From: Rheum nobile
Lineage: Eukaryota; Streptophyta; Magnoliopsida; Caryophyllales; Polygonaceae
Reading direction: 5' to 3'
Length of the DNA: 64,000 nt
Assembly: GCA_027886185.1 (NCBI GenBank)
Contig: WOAB01000040.1
Span: 5,456,001-5,520,000, forward strand
In this document: positions 32,280 through 43,800 of the stretch, piece after piece
Position numbering within the stretch: position 1 is the first letter of the stretch
Layout: every line of letters starts with the position of its first letter
Translations under genes and position numbers: made by a program
Notes under the pieces: generated by a model
Told to the model about the DNA's origin: nothing
What the model saw: the letters and a program-made list of their open reading frames with translations, nothing else
Databases searched by the model: none

Positions 32280-35200
32280 ATATACGTGGCTATTTGACTC
32301 TACTGTATTTTATATACAGATTAGTCGGTTTAGACCCTACTATACTTTTTGTGTAGATTAGTCTTGTTTCATTTTGATTTGTGGTGACATGTGATATTTA
32401 TGTATGGCAAAATAAATGCTAGACATGGTTAAGGTTTCATAACCAAGGTTGTATATCAACAATGGTATGAAGTGTACACGTTGTACAAGATTTCACACAT
32501 GATAACATTATAGTTGGTCGAAGAGGGTGAATGTGTTATTCCCCACATGACAATGTAATGATGTGTCATAGGAGATCTTTATGTCATTGAAATTATGGTG
32601 AAAGCCATGTTCCTTACTTGGTATAAGTGACAAATTATGGGAAATAAATCCCATGGAGGGAAATATGTCCCTGATGGTGGTCATATTCTCTGAGGGAAGC
32701 GATTGTTCCCCTGGAGGGAACTGTTCCCTAAAAGGAATACGAGTCCTTTGTTATTTCTTAAAAAAAGGTTCTTTATGAAAGAACAAAGATGATCTCATAT
32801 GAACTTTGGTTTGACAGAAACTAAACTTAATTTATTTGAGTTTGGATCTAGGGCGGTCAATGGACTACCCATGCCTAAGAGAAAAGTTTGGGCAAGATAT
32901 ATGTTGATGGCCTCTTTGGGTATGCAAAGCATTCCAAGAATTTTCAGATCAATTTTATTGAACTGAATGATTTGAGAACGGTCAAAACCGTAATCAAGTG
33001 AAGAGGTGCAATATGTGATGAAGTTCACTTCATTATACCGAGACCAAATACATGTTTCCAAGGTTTAATGGAAACATAATGTGAGATTGATTCTTCAAGA
33101 AAGGATGTCACTAGAGCTTCGTTGTAATACGAGAGCAAGGTAAAAAAAATATTCAGTTCCTGATTTCAAGCTTACTTAGCTAAGGAACTAAGGATGATAA
33201 ACTACTCAAGTTTGAGAGTAGGATCATAGGATCTTAAGTGAACAGAATAAATCTCAATTATGACCTTTTGAATAAGGGTGATGGAGAATGAGATGGGCTA
33301 TCTCATGGGTATGGACTTACGCGTGTGAGCGAAGTTCTCACCGGATCACAACAATTATGTGATAGATATATTTCCTTAGGGAAATACAACCAATGAAAAT
33401 TTTGGTATTCTTATGTTGGGACAATAACATAAGGTTTACATATTCATGTTGTGGATGAGACAAAGAAAACACTTAAGTAGTGGCATCAAAGATGATGTTT
33501 GTCTAGCGGCTTCAATATCATAAATGGTGGATCTTAAATGGATCCATGACATCAAGATTCCCTATGTAGCATATGGGGGAGGTCAAGGTGATCCTTTGCA
33601 TTAGGATCGAAACGATACTGAAAGGAAGTGTTTTTCGAAGGGAAGTGTCCCTTGACGGGAAACGTATCCCTCATAGGGAAACATGTCCTTTAGTTTCTCG
33701 TTTATGCCTTGTGTGGGCATGATGGAATATTGACTAAAGTTTTCCTGAGTTTAGGAAACCTAATGTACAAAGGAAGAGTACATTGTAAGATGTAACGCTA
33801 AATACGCCTTGTTTTGTGGCGGTTTAACAAGTACTTAAGTGCTATGAGTTAACCATGGTCTATGGTCATAGTTGTTTTGGACACCTTGTTCACGGTAGTT
33901 CGAATGAGTACTCAAGTACTTGGAGAAGATCATGGCTTTTGGTCTTGATTGTGTCAGAATCTTTCCTTGGATATGGAGGAAAAGTTGGATGCAAGTTGGA
34001 TCGTCAAATTAGATTGTTCATCTAAAAGTGGACGGAAAGTTCCCTTGTGGGGAAGTTTGTCCTGTATGGACTTCGTCTGTTCCCATGGAGGGACCGGATG
34101 TGTTTAGTTCCACTTGACGGTAGTGCCATTTCATGGACTTCGGAAGGAACGATCTAGCATCCTGGATTCAAGAATGGAGATTGGTTGTGGTTAGTTGTAG
34201 CCAAGGTTATGGCAAACGACTATGGAATTAAATCTAACAAATCTCTTTAAGGCCGAAACTGATTTCAATTATGTGAACATAATAACTCTGGCCAGAGGGG
34301 AATAATGAAATATGCTATAAAGGTCACATCCCTTGGATGTGAGGTATGGCATGGTTCGTGAGCTCGTGCTCATGGTACATAATGTGATTTTAGTTGTCTT
34401 GATTCGGTCAAAACCAGTTTGCTTACCACTTGACGAAGTGGTTGGCTGAGGGGATGGGATTAAAAGACCCACATAGCTTTCTAGTGGTGAGATACCCAAT
34501 TCCTACCTAACTAACGTTAGGGACGAATTCAATGTGGCAAAGCTCACACCTAGAAATTTGAAGAACAAAGATGAATATCCTCGAGTGTGTGCTTGGTTCC
34601 TACAAGTTGGGAGGTTGAAGATGAAGTCTTCTTAATAGTTCCTTTGAAAAAGTGCAAATTGTAGGTGCATGATTGGGGTAACGTCCCACTAAAGGATCTA
34701 CCTATATGGACGTGAAATTTGGGCGCTTCAATGAAGCTTTGGGTTGGCTTCACATACGTTCACGAATAGATATGGACTCAAGGTCCTTAGAGTCAAGTAC
34801 GACTTTGGAGTTGTAAAGAAACTCATGTGTGTGTTATCTTCAGGCACCCAAAGAGGTTGATTGGTTCAATCCTTTGGACACCATGATTCCGGGGTGTTTG
34901 GAATGTGTAATTACACTAAGCGGAAATTCAATCCTTGTGATATTTTCGTTTATGCATAGAGTTTGGGATAAAGGCTTGCTTATTTTGTGAATCAAGGATT
35001 ACACTAAAATGGGGGAGGATTGTTGGTGATTTTAGTGTCATCATGAGATTGTTCCCTTGGAGGGAACAATGCCATTTAGTGTGATCGGGATTCATACAAC
35101 ACTATGAGAACTCATTTCGTTATAACACATGTTTGGGGGTATGGAGTACACACGTGTGTAAGCGGACTAGAGTTCTGAAGGGAAACAATAAGGATTTGTT

Positions 35201-36040
35201 ACATGTGAAGAGCAAGTACCCTTGGAAGGAACTTTGCTGCTTTGTTCCCTTTGAGGAAATAGTACAGGGAACTGTACAGATGGCTGGTTGATCTGAGCAC
35301 GTTAACCACGTGGTTAATTTGAGAACGTGCTGAGAACGTGCTTGTTACTGTTGTGCAACTGCAGTTATGATTTCTCTTATAATCACCATGACTTATGTAA
35401 CTCCCTTGTAAACCGCCGGTAACCGTCGGAGACAGTTACCTGAGATGGTAACTGTCATAGGAGCGGTTGTAACCACTTGGTAACAGCCCAGTAACTGTCG
35501 GAAACTTCCCTAAACTTCTATAATTCGTTTATAGAAGGCTCCCACTGCCTATATAAAGGCTTTTCGGGGTGATAGTGTGTGTGAGATTAGAGGAGAGACG
35601 ATCGAGAGACATCAAGAGACGATGTGATCTCTCTTTAGATCGAATCTATTCAAAGTCATACATCCTCATTACATGCACTCTAAAGTTCAATTCATTTCTG
35701 ATAGCCTAGATTGGAATTGGATTGGTTTGTCTTATCTCACTTCAAATTTCGTGGATTCCCTATGGCTATACTAGGGGCGAAATATTGATTTCGGAAAGCT
35801 CACAAGCGATTCAAACCTATATCAAGTTATTATTGCCTATGATTGATCTATGGATGTGGATCCATCTACATCAACGTCCACGAAGGGGAACCCCAGATCT
35901 GCAGGGAGCAATTCAACCGTTTTGCAGATTCATTATCTCAGAGTGTTCAGTTTCTCGTCAGCAACTTCAGTGCCTTCCGAGGGAACGTTCCAGAGAAGGG
36001 TTCCAGAAACCGACAACACCTACATTTTGAATGATTGAAT
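32280..36040 (+). mobile_element. Decayed LTR retrotransposon (possibly Sirevirus-like), internal remnant plus 3' LTR
   Basis: No open frame with a recognisable domain is left between 32280 and 35005. The region is marked by recurrent inverted motifs of the form GTTCCC-N5-GGGAAC (32705-32721, 35051-35067; weaker forms at 32650, 33649, 33667, 34040, 34079). AAAATGGGGGAGGAT at 35006-35020 is a polypurine tract, and TGTTGGTGATTTTAGTG at 35021 is an LTR start. A TATATAAAGG box follows at 35550. The LTR end and the 5' LTR could not be located. The lineage is inferred only from the GGGAAC motifs shared with copia-2. Confidence 0.55.
35006..35850 (+). promoter_or_regulatory. Polypurine tract and LTR with TATA box of the decayed element
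   Basis: Polypurine tract 35006-35020; LTR start TGTTGG at 35021; TATA box CCTATATAAAGG at 35548-35559, followed by a purine-rich GAGACGATCGAGAG region of the kind found downstream of LTR transcription starts. The right border is uncertain. Confidence 0.55.
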
Positions 36041-36472
36041 CAGAACATTTCTTGATCTTTGCTTCATTTGACATTGCATCGTAGCAGTAATTCTTTTGAT
36101 TGCTCCTAAATCCTAGGACGACTTCTTCATGCTTGTGAGTTGGGTACAACGTACCGAATTAAGACAGAATCAATGTGGCAATCTCATTGTTGATCAAGGT
36201 ATTATACATCAAAGTATTGTTGCTGGAGATCATTCTGTCTGTTGTATGACATAATGATGAACTTTTAATGTTTACAAACACGCAAGGCAATTTGTCACCC
36301 ATCTGTCGTCACTATGAGTATTTTGATGTTCTGAAACCACGTATGCTCTAGAATTGAAGTAGCTTTTGTTCATGTACACTAAACTTATGTACATGCAGTT
36401 TGTTTTGGGATTAGTATTAACTGTTTCCAGACGCTTGAGATCTGAACCCGCGCAGTTTGATTTTCTAGCAAG

Positions 36473-37178
36473 TCAGTGCTTTGAGCCCCCACCGCAGCAT
36501 TGCATTAGCTTCTTGATCCCCTGCAAAAACAACGGTTGACTGCCAGGTAAAACAGTTGCCCACTGCAAAACTGTGTGTTTATATACTTGATTCTTGGATG
36601 TGCGTTTGTCAAGAGGGATATTGATCAATGCGAAATTATCTTATTGAAGATTGGGATACAAAAAAAATGATGTTTTCTGCTTTGTTTAATATCACAACGT
36701 AAAGTACCTTGTTAGGCTCCTCCTTGTTTGTAGGGTTGGAATGCCAGTGAGATTGATCATAAGCTGGTGCTTTGGAATGGGAATGGCGGCGGCGATGGTG
36801 AAAAGGGCTATGGTGATCCGGATGAGGATGATGAGGGCGAGGAGCGTGCATAGCATGGGCGTCATCACGAGTAACATGGGCATGAGGATGTCCAAACTTG
36901 TCTTGGGTGCTCGGATCGATGGGCGGGACTTCAACCTTCGTCTGCTTCCTCTTCTCGCGCGCTTTCGTGAACACAACCGAGTAGCCGGTGAACTCTCCTC
37001 CTGCTGCTGCTTTCTGATCCCATGCTCCGAATTTCGGCACGGCCGCCTTTTCTTTGTTCTGCATAATGCACGTCACACACAAAATTCAAAGGTTAGTTTG
37101 AGATCGGACGAGGAAGAGAAGGGCATTTGCTCGAATCAAATGAGCCTTGTATTGGGTTACCTCCTCACGGTGTGTCAT
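36473..37178 (-). CDS. RIN4/NOI-domain protein, three exons, 138 aa
   Basis: Exons on the minus strand: 37178-37161 (MTHREE), 37058-36708, and 36520-36473 (stop TGA). All junctions are GT-AG and the frame closes without a stop. The NOI motif is AAVPKFGAWDQ, then FTGYSVVFTKAREKRKQ, including the PxFGxW core that the AvrRpt2 protease recognises in this family. A His-rich stretch (about residues 60-105, many HPH and HSH units) follows. The protein ends IKKLMQCCGGGSKH, whose adjacent Cys pair fits membrane anchoring by acylation as in RIN4. NOI proteins act at the plasma membrane in immune signalling and exocytosis. The gene lies 0.7 kb downstream of CLT on the same strand. The interval 36041-36472 holds its probable 3' untranslated region. 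Confidence 0.85.
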
Positions 37179-37883
37179 GGTAAAGTGAGGAGAAGGAAGG
37201 GGGGATTGCTCAAAATTCAAATGGTTTATTTCCTCATCATCAAGGCCTTGTAAAAATCTGCCATGGTTTGAGGATTCATAACCTTGGCTATTTTTGACTT
37301 GTTCATTCTCGGATTTGAAACAATGGTTAATCACAAACACAGCATTATTTTCATTGGTTCTATATTTAGGGGCTCTACATCCTGCCTATTTTAAGAAAGG
37401 CATTTCCTGGTTTACAATCCAGGATGCATATGTCCCCGTATAGAATCCCTCCAATTGTGATCATCTTTTGAGAAGGTACTCAACATTTATGAGGCGTTGC
37501 AATCGCGTTTCGAGTACAATGGATGAAGCTTTGAATTAAACATGGAAGCAGATGAGGAGCTCTACTCCTCCAATGTTTTCACTTTTATCCCTTTCTCCAC
37601 TTCATTACAGTAAGGAAAAGGCAAATTTGGCCCTGCTTCTCTTTCAACATTGCTCAAATTGTGGAGTTGAAAGCAGAAGCAATGTAACATTGCCTGGTGC
37701 ATACATTCTGTTAGTGTACATTGGATGAGAGAAACCCTAAGCCGAATGCTTATTTTCCGGCTCATTGTGAAACAAGTAAAAGCTCTTCATGAGCTCATCC
37801 CACACTTGGTTTGCTCCCTTCCCTATACTTCCTTTTGCAACAATTGTGTTGCCTTTGTGGTTACCATAGCCACGGAGTTTTAT
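37179..37883. other. Spacer between the NOI gene and the 3' end of CLT
   Basis: Should contain the NOI promoter and leader and the CLT 3' untranslated region. On the minus strand AATAAA occurs at 37883-37878, overlapping the region just after the CLT stop. No other gene is seen. Confidence 0.6.
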
Positions 37884-40800
37884 TCATGTAGCAGCAGGCT
37901 TCACAGTTGGTCTCCATGCGTATATAAGCATTCCCATGACAAGGACTGCCACGCCGGCCACAAAGCCAGGAGCAAGAGGAGTGCCAGCGCCAAGATAGGG
38001 AAGAGGCAATGTGAACAGATATACAGATAGTGGTACTGCAATGGATCAATACTAAACATGAGTGCTTTGACCTTCAAGAATTCTAATAGATGAGTATTGC
38101 TGTAGCTTCAAACAAGGTTATCTTACCTGAAAATGTAGATGCAAGACAAGAAACTACGGCAGACGAGACCTTTAGGAGATGGAGCAAGGATATGTTGAAA
38201 CCCATGTTGACTATAACAAACAGAAGAGGCAAGAGAGGCGCACCATCACATCCTGAGTGAACCCACACAGACACAAAATTAGGTCATTCTTCTCTCGCTA
38301 TGTAATCGCAGAGCAGATGGAAAATTGAAGTATGGGGCAGTACTTAGAAAGCAAGGTTTTCCTGATTTCATGCAATGAAGACTGAAGAGTAGGGAAAAAA
38401 AAAGACATTGCCCATGCAATATCATTCATGGTGTAATAAGAAACCAATCTAGCTCGTGGTATGTTTCATGTGAAGTGGTAGCTAGCTCTCAGCCCTGTCA
38501 ATTCAACAGATCCCTTGAATATGGAATTGAATTGAACAAGAATAGAACAGCATTTGATGTATCAGTGTCACTACACAAATTGTCATATACACCCACAACT
38601 TCTGAGGTCCTGTCTCCTGTTTCAAGGGCACTCACATATAACCAATCTAACCATATTTGTTCAATCTGGCCTAAAACTGAAGTAAAGAAGCCAATATGGT
38701 CATACTAAATGTGGGTAGGACCGTAGGAGCACAATATGGCAGAAAACTTCATGACCTAAGATGTTGTAAAGTTGCAACTGTGACTAAGTATAAAAAATAG
38801 AAGCAACTCTAGTCAACTTACCGGTTGATAAAGTGCTGATATTAAGAAAACACGCAGCACCATCCTTCAAGTAGGATGGCAATTGGCTGAACGGAATTCC
38901 CCACATTTTTGACAAGAAAGGAAGAAGAAGGCATATGAAGAAGGCCTGCACAATACATAAACAGAAGCCATTCAAGTTTCAGTCTAGAAAAGAATCCATC
39001 CATTATTCATTGAAACTACCCACTTGGAAACACTAAAAAAATTCCATTATACCATTGGTTGAACCTGGAAGTATAAATAGATGCAACTCACATTTTTCAA
39101 TCAACTAATTTGCAGCAAGTAAAAAAACGCAGCTAAATGCTATGGAGGTTAGAGTAGCAGAGTAGCACATGCTCACAGAGCAAAAAGACCCTTCTGAGAA
39201 TTCTTATTAGCTTTACCACTAGAGGAGAAACAAGTAAAGAAATAATGCAATTTCTGCTTACAAGCCCCCTCCTATGAAAAAATCAATAAGGCTACCCTCT
39301 TCCCCTGTCACCTGCAGATGATATTACTCTTTCCATTCTCTTCCCATATAAACAGATTCTAATCTCCTATGAGATGGTCCAGCCTAAACCTCTTCCTGGT
39401 ATACACCATTAGGATTGGCTTAACAAAACGTGACCATAAAACATATGCAAATTGCAATACATTAGACGAACGAAGCATCTAAACTTCTTAAATAATGGCC
39501 TGATACTTACTTGGAAGGCTGATCCGAAGGAGTTAACAACAAACAGATCCACTGAACCTCCCTGCAAGAATTTGACTCGAGATATTAGAGGACACCGGTC
39601 ATGAGCATGAAGAAGAAAGAAGTAAAATGTTATACATCACAATCTGCAAGTCTACGATGATCCAACTATACATGCCTAATGCATACCATCAGAATTACAG
39701 TTATTGCCACATATTTTTACATAGTTATACTCAATTTCAGGCTTGAGAGAAGGGCATTAGATATTTGACCCTTTTATTTTTATTTCTTCTTCACCACACC
39801 ATTGTGATTCCAGTTATCTAGTTTCAGTAGAAAAAATTATATATTCCTAATTAACTCTTTAGAGATCAGGATCCAGATTTCAGAATTTACCTCAAATCGC
39901 CGAGTAGCATCCAAGAAAATTATTTCCTGCAAATATGATTTTCATTAGAGCAGAAATACACTATGTTCAGAATCTGAAAGAAATTATCAACCTTTGACTC
40001 TCAAGTACCTTCAATACAGTATCTGCAGCTTGTAGCAAAAATGACACTATCATCAGTAGACTCCAGAAAATACCAGCTTCTTTAAGTGACAGACCAGCAC
40101 TAGAGCCACTGCAGATGACAAAGTACATTAATAGTGAACCTTTTTTGTCACATGAAATGTGGAACCTTGAGATAATTGAAACTAATTCTGACTTCTAACA
40201 ACTATCTCATATCTGTAAAGTTTTTTAGCTAGTCAACAGGTAACTTCCTTTCATTTACAAATATTTAAGAAGTTTGTACATGATATAATGAAGAGGAATT
40301 GAATCATGTGAGAATGATTAATATGGTATAAATGAGAATGATCCTATGGCCCTTGGATGAAGATAAATTCAAGGGCTTGGACGGTTAATAGTGCGTGAAA
40401 TCTTGTGTGAATGTGCATAATTTTAGCACTAAATGTGCATAGAAAATTTGTCCCGGATACAAAAAAAATCGCCCAAAAAAAAATTGTCTCGTAAGAAAAG
40501 TTGACCGGTTAACATCGGTTAAAAGTGCATGAAATCCTGCTGAAATGTGCATAACTTTGGCAAGGAATGTGCATAGAAAATTTTGGCCCAGGAAATGAAA
40601 ATTTCGCCCAAAAATATTATATTTTAGACCCGAAAGAGAGAAAGGAAAAAAAAAAAAAAAAAACTGTTGACCAGTCAACGCCAGAGTTGACCACTTAAAT
40701 GAAGCTTTTATCTCCATCCAAGAGTACATCATAAGCCCCATTCTCACTTGATCAATTTGTCATCAAATATCTAGATGTGAGTATGTGATTGCTTACCTTG

Positions 40801-43800
40801 CCACTGTAACAATTACACCAACAGCCACCAGGAAACAACCAAACAACTGATTGACACTGTACCTCCTTCCAAGAAAAATAGCTGACAGAATAAGTTGCCA
40901 AATGAGAAAAGTCTACACGAGAAATTAAGGTTATTGTTAGTCTCAACTTGATTTTTTTAATAAAAAAAACAGGATCAACAGTCTTATTTCATCAACAGCA
41001 TCACCTTGGTTGATGCAAAACTAGGATGAAATATAGCAGCAAAAAAAATATCGAGTGGGAAAATAGTTCTCGAATTCTTACCTGAGACAAAATTGGGATT
41101 GACGCCCCAGATAGCATTGCTGCTCCGCAAAGGAAAAGTACATACAACTTATTAGTTCAGTTGAATTCTAAATCAGGAATTCAGTATGAGATACGTGAGT
41201 TCTGTAATTTGGGGCTGAAATAAACAAGAATACTGTGCAAAAAAATATAGAACTGGCAAAAGCAAGATGGATTGAACTTCATTCCTTTTCTAATCCTCAA
41301 ATAACCAGAATGGAAAAAGTCAAACAGCATATAAGCTGAGTCCCAAAAGATTATTAACAGGATTTTGTTAGCACTACAACCAAGCCCAATGGGCCGTTTA
41401 TTGTGGTAACTCGAAGGGGTAAAGCATAGCCGAGTATCAGGCTTTTGTGACATGGCAGAAGTTTGTTAGAAAGGGTATGGTAGTCTTTTACTTATGGTTT
41501 GTTAGTGCAACAGCCTGCGTGCTGGTTTGGGGGGTATTAGTAGGGAGTCTGGCAGATTGTTTGTGGTATCCAGAAAACTTGAGAGAAAGAAGGCTTGTAG
41601 CCAGGGCTCATTGAGAGAGACTCTCTTTGAGAGTGAGGTCTGTATTTCATTCAGTATTGGGAATATAGGAGAGTATCGTTTGAAGTATCCTCTTGTCTAA
41701 CAATTGGTGCTTTCGTTGAGAGTTTGTTTTCGTCAATCCAATCATGACGAGAACGGGGGAGTTAGATTCGAGGATTTCTGCCTTGGAGAGCGAGATGGTG
41801 AGTATCAAGGAAACCGGACTCATCACTAATCGGAGGGTTGAGGTTCTGGAAGGGAGTATGATGACGGTGCATGACCAATTGCTCCAGGCGATGCAGCAGA
41901 TGCAGGACAAGTTGGTCCTGCAGATCGAAGCCAGACTTCCCAAGGATCGATCGCCGAGCCCCGAGGTCGAATCCGGCTCGAATTCGAAGAGATCAGTCTC
42001 AGATCGTACCAGGGAGAATCTGGAGGTGCGAAGCGGAACAGAGACACCGTCTCTGGTAGCACAGAAGGTGGAGCTGCCGCTGTTCGATGGCGAGGAGCCA
42101 TTGACTTGGATCGCGAAGGCTGAGCAGTATTTCGATATCCAGGCCACTCGACCGCTCGAACGAGTGAAGGTAGCCATGGTGAGGATGGATGGCGCCGCGC
42201 TGAATTGGATGCGATGGATCGGTCAACAGCGCCCGAACTTCTCTTGGGAGGAGCTCAAGGAAGAGCTTGTGAAGAGGTTCTTGGGAGCACAAGCAACAAA
42301 TCGCTTCGAGCATCTCAGCGGGCTGAGGCAGACCGGCACGGTGGATGAATTCGTGGACGAAATCATAGCGTGTGCAGCCCACACGGTGGGGTTGGGAAAC
42401 GAACAACTCCTCGGCTATTTTCTGGCTGGGTTGAAGCCGCAGATTCGAGTGGAGCTGCAGAAATTTGAGGAAGAAGAATTGTTAGCCGCCATGGATGGAG
42501 CACGCCGAGCAGAAAGAAAGATCGATTTCGAAAGTGGCATCGATAGGGGACCATGGAAGAGATCGGTGCCGGGCAGTGGATCTGGGAATAGGAGTTGGGC
42601 TGGGAAAGGCCCAAATTTCAGTCAATCAACCCCGGCGGGAAGTAGTGGGCCTAAAACTTCACCCTCATTTTCCAGGCCCAAACCAAGTTGGGGGTCTTCG
42701 TCTTCTTCGAGCTCTCTTCAATCCACAAGTCAGAAACCTAAAGTCTTCAAACCATTACCGCAGAGGGAGTTCAACGATCTTCGAGCCAAAGGATTATGCT
42801 ATCGCTGCAAGCAACCTTACTCACCACTTCACAAATGTGGCGAGAAGGTCTTCAAGTTGGTCGAGGTGTTCGACGACGAGATAAGGGAAGCCGACGAGGG
42901 GGTAGATCTGATCCGGTTAGCCGAGGAAGACGGCGCAGAAGGTGGCGACCCGACTGAGTCAAACCTTCAGTGGCTCGAACTCCCTTTAAATGCTCTTGGC
43001 GGTGTGTGCAACCCTCGAGCACTTAAGATCCGGGCCCGTTTGGGCGAACGCAAGGTGGTCGTGCTCGTGGATAGTGGAGCCAGCCACAATTTCGTGAACC
43101 AAAGGATGGTGGAGGTGGAAGAACTTCCGGTAGAGCAAACTGGTACGTTCGGCGTGCGGTTAGGCAACGGACAACGGGTGGAGACTCGGGGAATTTGCTG
43201 TAAGCTTCCCCTGCAATTCGGTAGTTGTGCCATGGCGGTGGACTGCTATCCGTTCGATTTGGGGGGTATCGATGTCGTTTTAGGTTATGCCTGGCTGCTC
43301 TCGATGAAGAAGACTACTGTGGATTGGGAAAAAATGACAGTGGAGTTGGGAAGGCAAGTCACCATACACGGGGATCCGACTCTAGCGTTTACTGAGGTGT
43401 CGTTTCATTCCCTCCAAAAACTGTCTGAAGTGGAGTTTGGGGCATGGTTGTGGGAGACTGAAGATCGTGTGGTCAGAGGCAAGTTCGGGGCACTCCAACG
43501 GCAATCTCCGGGAGATTTGGACCGATTGCTAGCGAAGTTCAGCGATGTGTTTAAAGCTACAACAGAGCTGCCGCCGCAACGTTCCGTGGACCATAAGATC
43601 AACCTCAAGGATGGGGTCGAGGCCGTCAATGTGAGGCCCTACCGTTATGGACACCATCAGAAAGACGAGATTGAAAAGCTGGTTGCGGAGATGCTGAAAA
43701 CAGGGGTCATTCAGCCAAGCCACAGTCCGTTTTCTAGCCCGGTCTTGCTGGTGAAGAAGAAAGACGGCTCGTGGCGGTTCTGCGTAGACTATCGTGCCTT

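Noticed and set aside
32795..33061. Minus-strand 88-aa frame
   Set aside because: Lies in the decayed retroelement, shows no family signature and is antisense to the LTR orientation.
35850..36038. Three overlapping short plus-strand frames after the LTR
   Set aside because: Could be a gag leader, but no gag motif or primer binding site precedes it; left unassigned.
37261..37340. Upstream extension of the NOI first exon to a longer N terminus
   Set aside because: The short exon MTHREE with a good GT donor fits the family better; the longer frame has no NOI-like sequence.
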